This document shows positions 1-11,875 of a stretch of DNA of 64,000 bases, in pieces. The stretch spans positions 112,841,234-112,905,233 of the forward strand of contig OZ035962.1 of the NCBI GenBank assembly GCA_964034945.1, written 5' to 3'. Positions within the stretch are counted from its first letter, which is position 1. The number at the start of each line of letters is the position of its first letter. The stretch comes from Chrysopilus asiliformis. Its lineage: Eukaryota > Arthropoda > Insecta > Diptera > Rhagionidae. The notes beneath the pieces are model-generated. The model was given only the letters and a program-made list of their open reading frames with translations. It was not told the origin of the DNA and ran no database searches. The translations under genes and the position numbers were made by a program.

Positions 1-370
1 CGTTGCTGAAGACAATGTCCCGCCGCACGATGAACGTTTTATTGGCTACGGATTCACAAGAAATTCCCAGGTAAAAAAAAAATCTTTTGTTTATAAATTA
101 AATTCTCAAAATTTAAATTTCTTCCAGGTATATGAAATGTACGTTGCTGGCTATCAGTTCCAAGTCCTTTCGCCAATTTTCACATGTCATTGGGGCTTAC
201 AACAAAAGAAAACTCGCCCGGCTTGGCGTGAACAGCAAAACAACTTAAATAGGAAAAATTTTGAAATTTTCAATAAGGAAATATTAGCCAGGTATCGAAA
301 GGATCCACTGAAATTATTTGGCCACAAGGAGAAACCAGCGGCGATTGGTGGGCACCAAACTAAAAACTAA
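1..370 (+). CDS. GT49 glycosyltransferase, B4GAT1-like, 3' end (partial)
   Basis: Two coding exons are visible, 1-70 and 128-370, joined in phase 0 across a 57-bp intron (donor GT at 71, acceptor AG at 126-127). The joined frame gives about 103 residues: ...DERFIGYGFTRNSQ, then VYEMYVAGYQFQVLSPIF, a CHWGLQ motif, and a basic tail ending in HQTKN before TAA at 368. The DERF-x-GYGF-TR..Q-x-YE...AGY-F-VL...F..H-G order and the (N)KEILARY tail match the C-terminus of the GT49 domain of B4GAT1, a Golgi type II membrane glucuronyltransferase that primes matriglycan synthesis on O-mannosylated alpha-dystroglycan. The LARGE C-terminal domain is also GT49 but fits less well. Flies have several GT49 paralogues, so the exact orthologue is not fixed. 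The start and catalytic core lie outside the window. Confidence 0.85.
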   Translation, partial: VAEDNVPPHDERFIGYGFTRNSQVKKKSFVYKLNSQNLNFFQVYEMYVAGYQFQVLSPIFTCHWGLQQKKTRPAWREQQNNLNRKNFEIFNKEILARYRKDPLKLFGHKEKPAAIGGHQTKN

Positions 371-396
371 TTAAAATTTTTAAAAAAGGGAAATCA

Positions 397-402
397 AATA
401 AA
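397..402 (+). terminator. Polyadenylation signal of the B4GAT1-like gene
   Basis: An AATAAA hexamer lies 27 bases after the TAA stop, which is a normal position for a short insect 3' UTR. The surrounding sequence is AT-rich, so the hexamer alone is weak; its position after the stop supports it. Confidence 0.5.
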
Positions 403-3400
403 AGATATTAAAAAAGATTTTTATTAAAAACAAAATATGAAAATGATAAATAGATTTATTTTGTATTAATTTTCAATATTTTATTACAATTCCGTTAAAT
501 ATTTTACGATATCAAAAGAACTGTTTTATTTTACCTAATTTTAAGATATTGTCGTTAGGTATCTTTTAGATGGGCGAAGAATTTGAAAGTAAAGAAATTA
601 TATTAGAGTACGACTTCCAAAGTTTAAGTCGTGATAATATGAAAAAAAAATCCGAACCGAAAGCATCAAAGTCGTGATGAAACCAAACCAAGTAGCATTA
701 TTACAAACACGGTTAGAACAAGTGTAACACAATTTATTTAATTCTTTTTAATTTATGAAAAATACCAATCTGTAGAACTGCCTATTACTTTGGTGAAACC
801 CGCCGCTACGCCCCTTGTTGGACGATTCCTGAAGCCTAGGGTCAAATCCACTTCCGTTTATGTGCAATGTCACACACTGACTGATGCTTCAGCTACCTCT
901 CAACCACAGCGACGGGCTACCATAACCTCACAACCTCTAGTGTTGTCAGGGTGGTAGTTTTTCAATTCAGTCGGGGATTTTGACTTAATTTGCTTACACA
1001 AGGATCACAATATTTTTTTGTTTGTTTGAATCCGAGATAGATGATTTGTTGGAAGTGGGGTGGTTGAGTAAGAGAAATTTTCAATACCTCGAAATTAATC
1101 GCGCGCGTTGAAAAACTATTCTATGTATCAAAATCAGTGAGTCTTTCCATCCCTTTTTTTGGTGTTTTTTTTTGTCTTTAGAACACAACAAAAGTTACGT
1201 GGGAGGCGAAAATTGTAGAGTAAAGTATATGTCATAATTAAAAATTTCATAAAAAAATCACCTTTTTTGCCAAGTAAATTTTTTGACAAAAATTCGTGGC
1301 TAATCTAAAGTCTAGGTTATTCAGGTTTTACTCCACTATCAGCTCTAGTAATTTTAAGATATGCTGGGTTTTCGCAAACTGGTTCATACTTTTTGGGTAT
1401 TTATGGACAACCCTTTGTATCTCAAAAACTAGAGTTGACCCAACCAAACCATCGATGATTCCAAGTTACCCGAAAAATACTTTTATATCTAATGCACTAT
1501 CCCAATTGACCAATGTTGGAATTTTTGTACCGTGTCCAAATGTACCACGCAATTTTCCTTTATAAAGTTTAAGAATATTTGTGGGAACATTTGGAATTAT
1601 GGTACAAAAAGGACCATTTTCACAGGAAAAAATCTTGGATTTCCAGTCAAAATTCCGTAAATCGTACCTTCGGTACTTGGTACAAGATGATTGGAAATCT
1701 AATTGGTTTTCCAACCAATTTGGTCAATTGGGATGTTGAATGTCGGTTTATGTTATTACTCGTATTTACGATTCATATTATTAGTAAAATATTTCGAATT
1801 ATTTTGCGTAAGAAATCTCTTTCGCAAACACAAAACTTTCACATTTGAAAATTTAAACGAATAAGAAAATTCAAAAATAGTTTTCAGTTTTAAAAAAAAA
1901 ATGCAAAACAGTTTATTCTGCTTCATAATTTCGATTTACTCCTTAATTTCATTACGGAAAGTGCTAAATTTGGTATCAGTCTGAAAGGATTTCAAAACCA
2001 TTCATATTCCCGTAATTGTGAACAAGGATGTGAAAATTTTTCTATATAAATTTTCATGTGCACTCCATGTTTTCCCTGAATTCTCGGCTGCGGGTGCAGG
2101 CCGGCCGGCTAACTGCAAAAAGAGGATGAACAGTGGTTTTGGTACATATGAATATTTCATATAGCGAATTTGTGTGGAAGCACGTACACATATTGACTTT
2201 TCATAAAAAGTCCTTTTTTGCACAAAGACTTTGAATTCGTTGTTCAGATAGAATTGAGATAGGGTAAATATCTGATAACGTTGTAGAAAAGGTACTCGTA
2301 TGTCTGTATGCAATTTAAAACAAATATCACAAATATTAGGCTAGGAAATTTATCACAAGTGCTTTAAAAATTATTCAAATCTTAGATTTATATTATTTTG
2401 CTACTTTAGTCATTCATCAAAGTAAATCACAGAAGTGTAAAATTTGTATCTGTGATACCGTGTGGTCGTATGGCTTACCAGAGTTGTTTTCCTATTAAAT
2501 ACCTCTTTTTGCATACGTATGTAATAAAACTCTTCAGACCTGGCTGGCGGCAGTTTTATTACACAGATATCTGAAAAGGGGTACCAAATAGAAAAACAAA
2601 AAAGGGGAATTTGTTCTAATTTTTTATGCTAATTTATATTGAACCCAGTACGAAACTTCAAAGGTTCTTTTCTCAATGTGTTAAAAACATATTTAAAGAA
2701 TTTTAAAAAATTAGAGCGACTTTCATAAAACTTTTTCGACCATTGGGATTACAAGCTATAAAAATGTGATATTGGTATTCAAAATAAACAATAATGTTCA
2801 TTCCCTATCAGGTCCGTGCAAAGGTAAAGAGGCGCCCATGATAAAACCGGAATCTGACGACTTCCACAAAATTAAAGACATACATTTTTTAACGTCTGGA
2901 AATTTTGAAAGATCGTTTAGAATGTCGAAGGTTTGTTTTAATTTTTGTTGGTAAAAAATATAAATATTTATTCGGAATACAACAAAAACTGTTCCGCAGG
3001 AGAAAGTTTTACTTTTTAATGAAAGACGCCGCAGGGAAAATTTTCCCCGGCCGGTCCCTTCTGTCTCCCGTTCGTCTCACCATGTCATCACCCTCGTCGT
3101 GGCCGTATATTCGATGGCATAACAAGAAGTCTTGAGCCTGCTCATCAAAAAATGGAGCTACCTAAAAAAAACTATTGTTAACCCTCGACAACCGAAAAAT
3201 TAACGACCGAATAGTCTTTGGCGACCTTCGGCGACCTTCATTAGAGTTTCGACATTTCTAGATCTAATTTTGGCTAATTGGTTTTTACGAAACTTCTAAG
3301 AATTTTAGATGTTCTCGAAATTATTGAAATTTTTAGATATTAAGATTCCTAGAAGTTTTAAATTTTTTTCTTTTGATTCGCGACCTCCGAAATAGTCTGA

Positions 3401-5626
3401 ACTTTTGCATTAAATGTTTTCGCGATTCATGAAAATTTCAAATAAAAATGGGCCTACGAAAACCAAAAAAACGTATCCCAAATTAGATATTTTTTCACTT
3501 CATATTTACCAAAATTGGTATTAACACAGATATGGTGTTGTATGAATCCCAAGTTTATGGCAAAGTTTTAATTAGTTTCATAAGATTAAAAATGTTGAAA
3601 CAAAAACTTTTGCCCGTGGCTTCACATAATTTCAAAGCATTTTTAATAAAAATACAAGTTGATGAGTGAACCGAACATGACTTCACGAGCATAAAATGAA
3701 ATTTTTTTTAATGTATAATTAGGCGTTAGTTCTGCACACCACATTGATAAAATATAAATTCAGGCACGAGTTGTATGAACTTTTCCCCATTAGCTAAATT
3801 TTAGGCTTGAGCATAAAGAAATTTTTATGGTTTTCTTATCCGGGGAAAGCTGGAAAATCCAGGATCTCATCAGGGATGATAATAATGCATATGAAAAGGG
3901 TACAACACATAATATTTTATGTATAGACAAATATCTCAAATAAACGAACCGACAAACGACAGATAGATATAAAATAAAATTTATCTTCAAAATAAACATA
4001 AACTCATAGACGGATGGATAGATGAATGAAAACATTTCATTTTCATATTCTGTCTTCCACTTTGGTAGAGGGAAACTTTTCAAAAGAACTTTATTAAGGA
4101 ATTATGGGAAAAAATTCGTTCGTGGGAAATATCTTTTTTGATTTTTCAACTTTTTATTTAAGATAAAGTTTCTCCTCATCTATTAAAGTCATGTTTATCA
4201 AACAAGGAATTAACGTTTTCGAGTGATGATGCACTTTCGGTCGATGAACCGTTTTTGTTCTTCAATTAAAGCTTTACCCAGCACAGATGCGAATTAATTA
4301 ACCAAAAAAAAAAATACACATAATCCAGGAACCTTGCAGAGAAACGGTCGTGTCATTAGATGCAGGCGCAAGCCATACGTTATTATAAATCTTGGGGATT
4401 TTTTTTTGTTTTTTGCCTTGTTGAGTGAGTGGTCGGATAGATGAGAAGATTTTGGGGGTGGAATGTGAATCAAGAAACATGAAGTGTGTATAAACGTTCG
4501 GAACATATTCGGTAGCATTTATTATGTATACCGCATTTATCCGATGCTCCTGTTAGATATTGTTGTATATTGTATTCGACTATGGTACAAGATAAAAGAT
4601 AGCAGCGATGCTATAGAGATTTAGATTCATTTCATATACACGGAAATATCTGTACTTATCGTCGCATAGAAATGTATCCAGATTTTAGGTTAAGGCGGAT
4701 AGGGAACTAGAAAAGGGGTGAATCCGACATTGCGACGTAGGAGATGTTGCTAAGAGACGGTGACGACGTTTAATGCTGAATCCTTGCATGTGAAATACGA
4801 CAAGGCATTATAGGGACCTCCGTTTGCTTGAATATTTCTTCTGTGAGATGCGGAATTGTTTTTAATATGCGCTCTTGTTTGATATCTTGACATACATAGG
4901 TTCTTTCTAGTCGGCGAAGAATTTATAGCCTCAATCCAACCAAACTGTGGTCGGTAGGTAGATATATGGAATATTTTAGATGTGATTTAGTAGATATGTT
5001 AGATATTTTCAGTTTCTAGCTTTCAGCTTCTTTCTAAATGCTCCGTGTTTGTACGAGCATAACTTGTCGTCGCATATGACGAAATGAACTTAATCTCCAA
5101 ATGAGATGTACTTCACTACACGATCGCATAAATGACAAAGCGAAAGGGGAGGGGGGTTTGTATGACCCCATTTCAAATGGGTCTCATCATCGAGATTACA
5201 CATCATGTTAGAATATGAATGAATGACGGCTATATCCCGATTGCATAAAGTGCAGATTAAATGTTGAGCGAAGCTTAAAAATGGGTTTGTTGCTATTTTT
5301 GGTTGCGAGTGAAATCTAATTTTTTTTTGCGTTTATAAATTTATTATTGGTTAAAAAAATTCAAGAGACAATAGGAAGGGTCAGCAGTATTTAATGGACG
5401 GACCTTAATCAAATTGAAAAAAGAAAAATATGGAAGCTAGTGTTTTGCGGTTGTGTGAAAAATTGTCATAAAATAAAAACTGGCGGACCGATCTGCTTCA
5501 AAGTTTCTATTATAAGATAATTGAAAAAAGCTACTGAAACAGCCATATGATAGGAAAGCTATAGATGAATTTGAAAGACTAAAAAGTACCTAAAAAGTAT
5601 GAAAAACAAAAAAAAATGAAAATAAA
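403..5626. other. Gene-free AT-rich intergenic sequence
   Basis: I see no credible coding region; short ORFs lack recognisable motifs. A GC-richer patch at about 780-960 is unexplained. An imperfect inverted pair (CCCAATTGACCAA at about 1499-1512, complement near 1719-1731) hints at a decayed fold-back element. Two copies of the recurring CCGCAGG-type motif lie at about 2995-3045. Confidence 0.5.
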
Positions 5627-6200
5627 AACATAACAAAAGCTATAATTGCCAATCTGGCAATCATTGGAGACCCGTATGGTGATATTCGTATCAAAATTCG
5701 AACAGTTGTACCAAAATTCCACTTTGAAGTCAAACTTTCCAATAAGATTTTCTAAAATTTATTCCAATCGGATTTTGATGTATGGGAGTTTTACGTAGAA
5801 TCATATCCTAAATAACTTTTGTTCTTGGACTTTTTTGATAAGATGCACCGTTTTTGAGATATTCACAAAAACCGTTTTCGTTCGTATGGGGGGTACCCCC
5901 CCTAATGGTCATTTTTGCCCATTAACGAACTTAGCCTCACATGTTACGAAAAACGAATCTGCGCAAAATTTCAAGTCTCTAGCTCAATCCGTGCGCCCGC
6001 AATCCGCGCCACAGACGGACAGACGGACGGACGGACAGACGGACGGACGGACGGACGGACGGACATGCTAAATTCAACTTTTTTTATCATTCTAAACACA
6101 CTGGTGTAATTCATTTTTTTGTGTGATAACGGGATCTTGGCGTTACAAACGGTAAAGCAAAGTTAATATACCCTTTGGTTTCACCATACGGGTATAAAAA
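5627..6200 (-). mobile_element. HINE-like element, copy 1 (full length)
   Basis: Reverse-orientation copy of the main dispersed family. In its own orientation it begins TTTTTATACCCGTATGG, continues AAACCAAAGGGTATATTAAC, carries a GTCY microsatellite (about 6014-6064), a conserved GCGCGGATT-type block, an internal TCACCATACGGGT copy, a short hairpin (TTGCCAGATTGGCAA-type) and ends GCTTTTGTTATGTTT. The 13-bp ACCCGTATGGTGA and its complement form subterminal inverted repeats. This architecture is that of non-autonomous Helentron-associated elements (DINE-1/HINE). The ORFs encoding RTDGQTDGRTD-type repeats here are translated microsatellite, not genes. Confidence 0.8.
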
Positions 6201-6321
6201 CACCGCTCGGGAAAATTCACACATGAGGGCGAACTATCAGAAAATCTCATACAACAAAAGTGCTGACCTTCAGTGACAGAGACCATGGCGTCACTCTGAT
6301 GAGATCCAGCATTGATTCTAA

Positions 6322-6692
6322 AGCCACCCCTACACGTTCAATCTTGCAGTCATTCATCGCATGCTGTGACAGCATGCTTGAACGTGTATGGCGATGGTCA
6401 ATCAATTCGTCATTTCAGTGTAATTTTTAGTAGTGAAAAGATGTCGCATATAAAAGACAAAGGTTTTTGGGAATCCTTTTTCGAGTTATACAGACAAAGA
6501 AGTGAGTTGTGGATGACGAAAAGCGAAAAATATAAGGACAAACATTTTTTAAATTGATATTTGTGCTGTGTGCTGTCGGTTTGGCTGTTTCTAATTAACT
6601 GATGCTTGCGTGCATGATTGAGCGTCTAGTGCAAATAAGCTTTTTGCTGTGACAGCATGATTGACTGTAAGATTGAACGTGTAGGGGCCGCT
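6322..6692. mobile_element. PIF/Harbinger-like MITE, 371 bp
   Basis: Terminal inverted repeats of about 35 bp begin AGCCACCCCTACACGTTCAA on the left and are mirrored by ...TGAACGTGTAGGGGCCGCT on the right. The element is flanked by a 3-bp duplication TAA (6319-6321 and 6693-6695), the TWA-type target of PIF/Harbinger. Internally there are extra partial copies of the TGACAGCATGATTGA/GAACGTGT motifs. The 81-codon ORF inside has no transposase motif. Confidence 0.75.
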
Positions 6693-6695
6693 TAA

Positions 6696-8463
6696 GGATC
6701 GAAACTTGATGTTACCTTTCAAAAAAATATTTTTCGATTCCTCATTGTTTCCATTGCGGCCATGAGAAATTCGGTACTTGAATAGAAATCGTTTCGATAG
6801 AAACAAAAATATTCCAATATGACCTATAGCTTGAAAATTATCAAATAATATTAAAAGTGGTGACCCTGACAGATATTTAAATTTTTTTTTTGTTCACAAC
6901 TTTTTGTATTATTCGTATGTTATTGAACCACGATTTTTTTCATGATTTTTTTAAATCCTCTTAAAGCCATGAACTTGTTTAAAACATGTCGCCAAACTTG
7001 ACGCAAAATCTTCACATACTCGAAAAAAAAACCCAATGGAAAGTTTATAATTTCACATCTGAAGTGACAAAGTGGTTTATAAAGTTACGAGTATGTTATT
7101 GATGGTTCCGAACTTAAAGTTATAAGAGATACAATCAACTTCTTATGAAACGAAGCATAAAAAAAATATACATTTACTGTAATGTGTTTGTAAACTGTAT
7201 TCTATGCGGAAAAATTATTGGAAATTTTCCTTTTTGTAAAAACTAACAAAAAAACAGGAAATTGGTTTCGCTTAAATAGCAAAGAAATCTAATGGGAGTT
7301 AAGTGCATAACCGTAGGCATAATTTTCTCCCGTTTTGTTCCATTTCTGTCCCGCGGCTCTCCGCAATAAACTAATCCTCTTTACCACAATTCCATTGCTA
7401 ATGTCCTGATAAAATCACAGGAGAATATTGGGAAAAGCAGAGATAATCGAAGGAGCAGTCGTCAGCCGAACGGGCCGAGACTGAAGTGAAATCGACTAAA
7501 GAATGAAAGGACAGAAACGGCAACGATGAACAAAAAACAAAAAAAAAATGAAATTCAAATTGAGACGCCAAGTACAATGTCGGGATTATCACGGAATCCT
7601 AAGGGACACTACAGTTAATCCAATCGTTTGTTTTAAATAATGTCTACAAAAAGTATTAGACGAGGTCTCGTTCACAGCGATGGCTACAAGGGATAATGTT
7701 CTTGATATGCTCCTGTTGTTCCCGTATTGGTCCCGACTATTACCATGTTTTTCAGCGGTTTAAAAATTTTCACACAAATGGATATTCAGTTTGGAACTAA
7801 TGAAGCATATTTACCTTGATGTTGTCCCATTGCCGATTCAGCCTCAGTGCAATCAATTGTTTTATGCGGCGCGATGGCAGTCCCCTTTGGACCCTCTCAT
7901 ATATATTTCCGGGTACCTATCCCGGGTATATGCAATGGCGACGAACCTATTTAGGAGATTGCAAAGGAGTGTAGTGTACCTCACTCGGTAGGATCGACAT
8001 TTTCGTAGTCTCTCCTCTGCGCTCAGCAAATTGTGATGTCGTCGGGATAATAACCCGGCTAGGATGATGTTGATAAGATTTGAATGAAATAATGGCCTAG
8101 GTATAAATGGGTGGTATTCAAATACGGTGCCTGCTTCCTAAATGCGACGGTATATGTGTCGGGATGTGAAATAAGGAATGGTAATGGTGCACTCCGATTG
8201 TGATACTGAAACTGATGATCTTCTATGCACAAAGGATAATTTCCCAGAATAGCCAATTGTGTGCATCGCTTTTAGGTGCTTGTGCCTTCTGACTTTAATA
8301 GGTCTGTCCTTTATGTTTGTTTCATTTTTTGAAGTGAAAACTTCTTTAGCGCCGTTGTGAGTGATTTCAAACTCGATGAAACGAAAAAGCGACAGTAAAA
8401 AGAGATAGGATATTTTAGCCTGCGAGAAAATGAGATAGAATACAGATGGGTGCCGGTCAATTT
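6696..8463. other. Gene-free stretch
   Basis: AT-rich unique-looking sequence. Short ORFs at 7398-7592 (-), 7791-7991 (+) and 8059-8256 (-) show no domain, no splice context and no start context that would make me call them genes. Confidence 0.45.
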
Positions 8464-8588
8464 ATCGTAAACAAGAGTGATGGGAAGGGTGAAGGGGTAG
8501 GGAAGGGGAAGGGGAAGAGGGAGGGGTACGGAAAGGAAACGGGGGAAGGGAGAAGTGGTAGGAGGGAGGAAGTGGAGAGAGGAGGCGA
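8464..8588 (+). repeat. G-rich polypurine tract
   Basis: About 125 bases that are almost all G and A, with many GGGG/GGG runs separated by A-containing spacers (for example GGGGAAGGGGAAGGGG). It could fold as G-quadruplex or triplex DNA. The KGEGVGKGKGKREGYGKE ORF through it is a by-product of composition. Confidence 0.7.
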
Positions 8589-8640
8589 TAAATTACTGAT
8601 GTTTCGTCATACATTGCAATATATACATATCTAAATGGAT

Positions 8641-9009
8641 GTTTTATTGTTTGTCTGTCTGCCTGAGATTACAAAACTCAAAAACTACTGGACCGATTTT
8701 TATGCGGTTTTCTGCAAAATGATCTGTGTTGCCAGGAGCAGGTTTTTAGCTATGTAGATTTTCAAAATTCGAAATGGAAGGTCCTGTAAGGATAATGAAA
8801 ATATCCTTTTTCCCATTTTTCCCCGGAAAAATTTGCACTATAGGGTTTTTGGGGTCACTGATCACGAATCCGGTATTAGATTTTCAAAATTCGAAACGGA
8901 AGGTCCTGTAAGGATAATGAAAATATCCTTTTTCCCATTTTTCCTCGGAAAAATCGGCATAAGGGGGTTTTTGGGGTCGCTGATCATGAATCCGGTATTA
9001 GATTTTCAA
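8641..9009 (+). repeat. Transposon-like block with an exact 122-bp tandem duplication
   Basis: After a GTTTGTCTGTCTGCCTGAG segment and a block containing GGACCGATTTTTATGCGG (phrasing typical of insect repeat tails), two tandem 122-bp units follow: 8757-8878 and 8879-9000. They share GATTTTCAAAATTCGAAA, AAGGTCCTGTAAGGATAATG and GAATCCGGTATTA, with a few substitutions. A third unit starts at 9001 and is cut after about 9 bases. No coding content is seen. Confidence 0.8.
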
Positions 9010-9882
9010 TAAAAATATAATATGACTTTTGAACTTGGTACCAATATTTTAATAAAGAAACGCTATAACTATCCCACACCTGATACCGCATTCGTCTCAT
9101 TCTCTCGCTGTTTAGTTTTCCTAAGGTTTCACTTCTACCGCGTGTGCACTGCACACACATGTTTTTTTTTTATTCACAATCCTTCCACATCTTCCTTTTG
9201 TACGACGTATTCGGGAATATTCGCATCGTCTTTATGCCCTCGAAATCCATTTACACCCATAAAAGGCATAGATATATTAGGTCGGTAGAGTGGTTAACGT
9301 ATAACATGTGTGTATGTTGATATGGAAAAACGGATGACAACGGTGTCTTTATGATGCCGGCAGTTCTTTCCCATTTTGTATTCATCAATTTTCTTTTCCA
9401 TTTTAGCATTTTTTTCCCATGTTTGTCAGCGCCAAATCGCAAACATATCTTAAACAGTTGCTGCTTTCGTATGTCATCTTTTTACACTCATTCATTTTTC
9501 CATACCTTATCATATATGTACAGAGAAACTCTGATTTGGAATACAATCATGTGCGAAAAAAATGCATAGGGTCGATATTTTCAAAATTTGATACTGTTTA
9601 AAAACAGTGTAGTCCATTAGTGTCTGCTATCAACATCACTTTGGACGGTTCGTTAAAATCTGTATTAAAAAAATTCCAAAAGGAATTATCGCTAGTGGTT
9701 TCGACGAAAACTGGAGAGCAGTTTTTCAAGAATAGCAGAAGCGGATATGTAAATTTATTATTGAAATTAAACGAATAAAAGAACATCGAAAAACATTTTA
9801 ATTAAAAAGGGAAATAACGTAAGATAAAATCTTGTTAGAAAATGCGCCGCAGGCGAGATTGTTTAGGTTTTAAAGTTATATA
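9010..9882. other. Gene-free stretch
   Basis: No supported gene. A clear AATGCGCCGCAGGCGA copy of the dispersed GC-rich motif sits at 9841-9856, just left of the pogo-like MITE. Confidence 0.45.
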
Positions 9883-10047
9883 CAGTGAAATCCGTTTAAA
9901 ATAACATTGAAAATGTCTGCAAAATTTGTGATCTTTAGTCGAGTCCTTTTTAAGCAGTGTTTTTGATTCCGAAAGATTTACACAAGAAATTGTGTCTTCA
10001 AGCGGGAAGTTCTTTTAAGCCATAGTGCTCTTAAGAATACTCCACTG
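9883..10047. mobile_element. pogo/Tigger-like MITE, 165 bp
   Basis: The left end CAGTGAAATCCGTTTAA and the right end CTTAAGAATACTCCACTG are imperfect inverted repeats flanked by TA on both sides (9881-9882 and 10048-10049). CAGTG..A.CC..TTAA termini with TA duplication are characteristic of pogo/Tigger-type elements of the Tc1/mariner superfamily. No coding sequence. Confidence 0.6.
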
Positions 10048-10049
10048 TA

Positions 10050-11789
10050 TAATATTGATTTAGTTCAGGGGCCATCAAAGTAACTGTCGCTACCTTTACA
10101 ATCAAAATTTATAACCACTACAAATAAAAATACAGTTCAATGAAACACAACCTTCCACGGCAATGGCTTGACACAAACTGATTTAAAATGAATTGCGTCA
10201 TGCTAATAATGCCCCGATTCCAACTCAAAGCACGATTCGTTTTATTCCTGCGATCCGAAGCCGCACACACAAGCATTACAGCACACAATAAAAGGTCGAT
10301 TATAGTGGCTACGCTGTTAAAGCCAATCTGTGTGATGAGCCAGCCGAGCCACTAGCTGATGATGCCTGATTTAGTTGAAAAACCATTAAATTTGATTTTT
10401 CAGTAGATTCGAATATTTCTATTTTTAACAAAAAACAATCACAAGAAGTTCTGAACGCCCGTCGCGAACCTTTTTAAATAATGCTTGATGCACCATCCCC
10501 AGCCCTTTCTTCTTGAATGGGTTGATTCTTCCTCAAATAATGTACTAGTGTACCCGTAAACAAAAAGGTGGTAATATCTTGCGAAACATACTGTTTAAGA
10601 AATTTTTAACCCCATGTTTTTCATATATAACTTTTTCAACAACAAACTCTATATAACTTTGAATGAAGATTTCTATTTTTTAAATTGCTAAAAAATTATT
10701 ATTTTGTTTTATTTTCAAATTAAAAAAAACTGAAGTTAAAGTTTTAAAAGATTTATTTCAATCGCAGCGTGTTTTTTTTGAGTTCGACTGTAGGCATATC
10801 CTGTGTGTATCTATAGGTCTTGTACCGAGTTTATCCAATCTACACTTTTCTCACTGTTTAAATAGAGATAATTTTTCTGTCTCGCGCCCTCTACATAAAA
10901 GTTCCGTGTATAGAGAAAATTTTATCCTTCAGAGTCTTCTGTCGTTCTAGAAGTATTGTTATAGTTGCCCTTTATTCCTACCAATAGCTTATATTATGTA
11001 TAACTATATGTGTTTAATCTATTAAAATGTATATATAGATTTGAAAATATCACAAACATATGTAGTTATGGATACAATTGACTATATATATGGAATAGTA
11101 TGCATGAAGACTCGATTTTTCCCGACTATAGTATAGTGAATGAAGTAGATAGACGCTGAAATCAGCCGAATTTGTTATGGGATCTCTCTTTATGATATCT
11201 CTCCCGTCTAGATGTAGGTAAACAGTGTAGATTGGTATATCGGAATATTCCAGAGATTGGTAGGTAAGGTAAGTAGTATTTATCAAGATGTGTACATATA
11301 GAAATATTTATAACATCAGGATGTATATTGAGGATAAATTTATAACTTGGCTATGAGCTTTTTTGCAACAGGGAAATGACGTTAAACTAGTGCGCATGCC
11401 ACACAAAACATGTGAAAATTGTATGCACTCGGAAAATTTCCCAACAGCCAGAATTGTTTCGCTGGAGACATCGGTACGGATAAAAGCAGTACGACAAACA
11501 GCAGCGATAGCTGGTCTATCAGGATCGGGAATCATATCCAGATGAATCAAAATCACAAGGCAAAGCCGAGAAAATAGGATCAAAAATACGACTATAACCA
11601 GAAGCCTATACGAATACGAATGGAATAGACACAGAAGCAGAAACAATTCAAGATATTTCGTTGGGATACGAATGGAGTATCGAGCAGTTATAAAACGGGA
11701 GTAGACGAGCCAAGAGCAAAGGGTAAAACAAGGAACAGCGGCAGCAAAGGCAGCAGGAAAATATAGCAGTAAAATGAGTTTTCCTTATT
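10050..11789. other. Gene-free stretch upstream of the putative TMTC promoter
   Basis: AT-rich, no recognised repeat or ORF with domain evidence. From about 11340 the composition becomes richer in AGCAG/ACAG-type words, merging into the UTR-like block that follows. Confidence 0.4.
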
Positions 11790-11799
11790 TTTCCTGATT

Positions 11800-11875
11800 T
11801 ATATTAGTGTGACTAGCCGGTGCGTGAACACAGCAATTCAGTGTCGTTCGTCGGTGTCGGTTGTCTCGAGTATTT
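11800..11875 (+). promoter_or_regulatory. Candidate core promoter with an initiator
   Basis: An insect initiator-like ATTCAGTG (A at 11840 as the possible +1) is followed by CGTTCGTCGGTGTCGG, the sort of GC-rich downstream sequence seen at TATA-less insect promoters. There is no clear TATA box at -30. It lies at the start of a UTR-like block that ends in a strong donor. This is inference from motif and context only. Confidence 0.3.

Noticed and set aside
1296..1848. Inverted CCCAATTGACCAA pair with mirrored ORFs, considered as a MITE
   Set aside because: Outside the 13-bp core the arms align poorly and no target duplication is visible.
6001..6066. Short regular repeats considered as a CRISPR array
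   Set aside because: Tetranucleotide microsatellite without spacers, in a eukaryotic genome.
5835..6109. Asp/Arg/Thr-rich ORFs (RTDGQTDGRTD) here and at 17717-17997, 28313-28642, 32206-32460 and 36414-36752
   Set aside because: They are translations of GTCY/GACR or ACAG microsatellites inside dispersed repeats; the same DNA is open in several frames.
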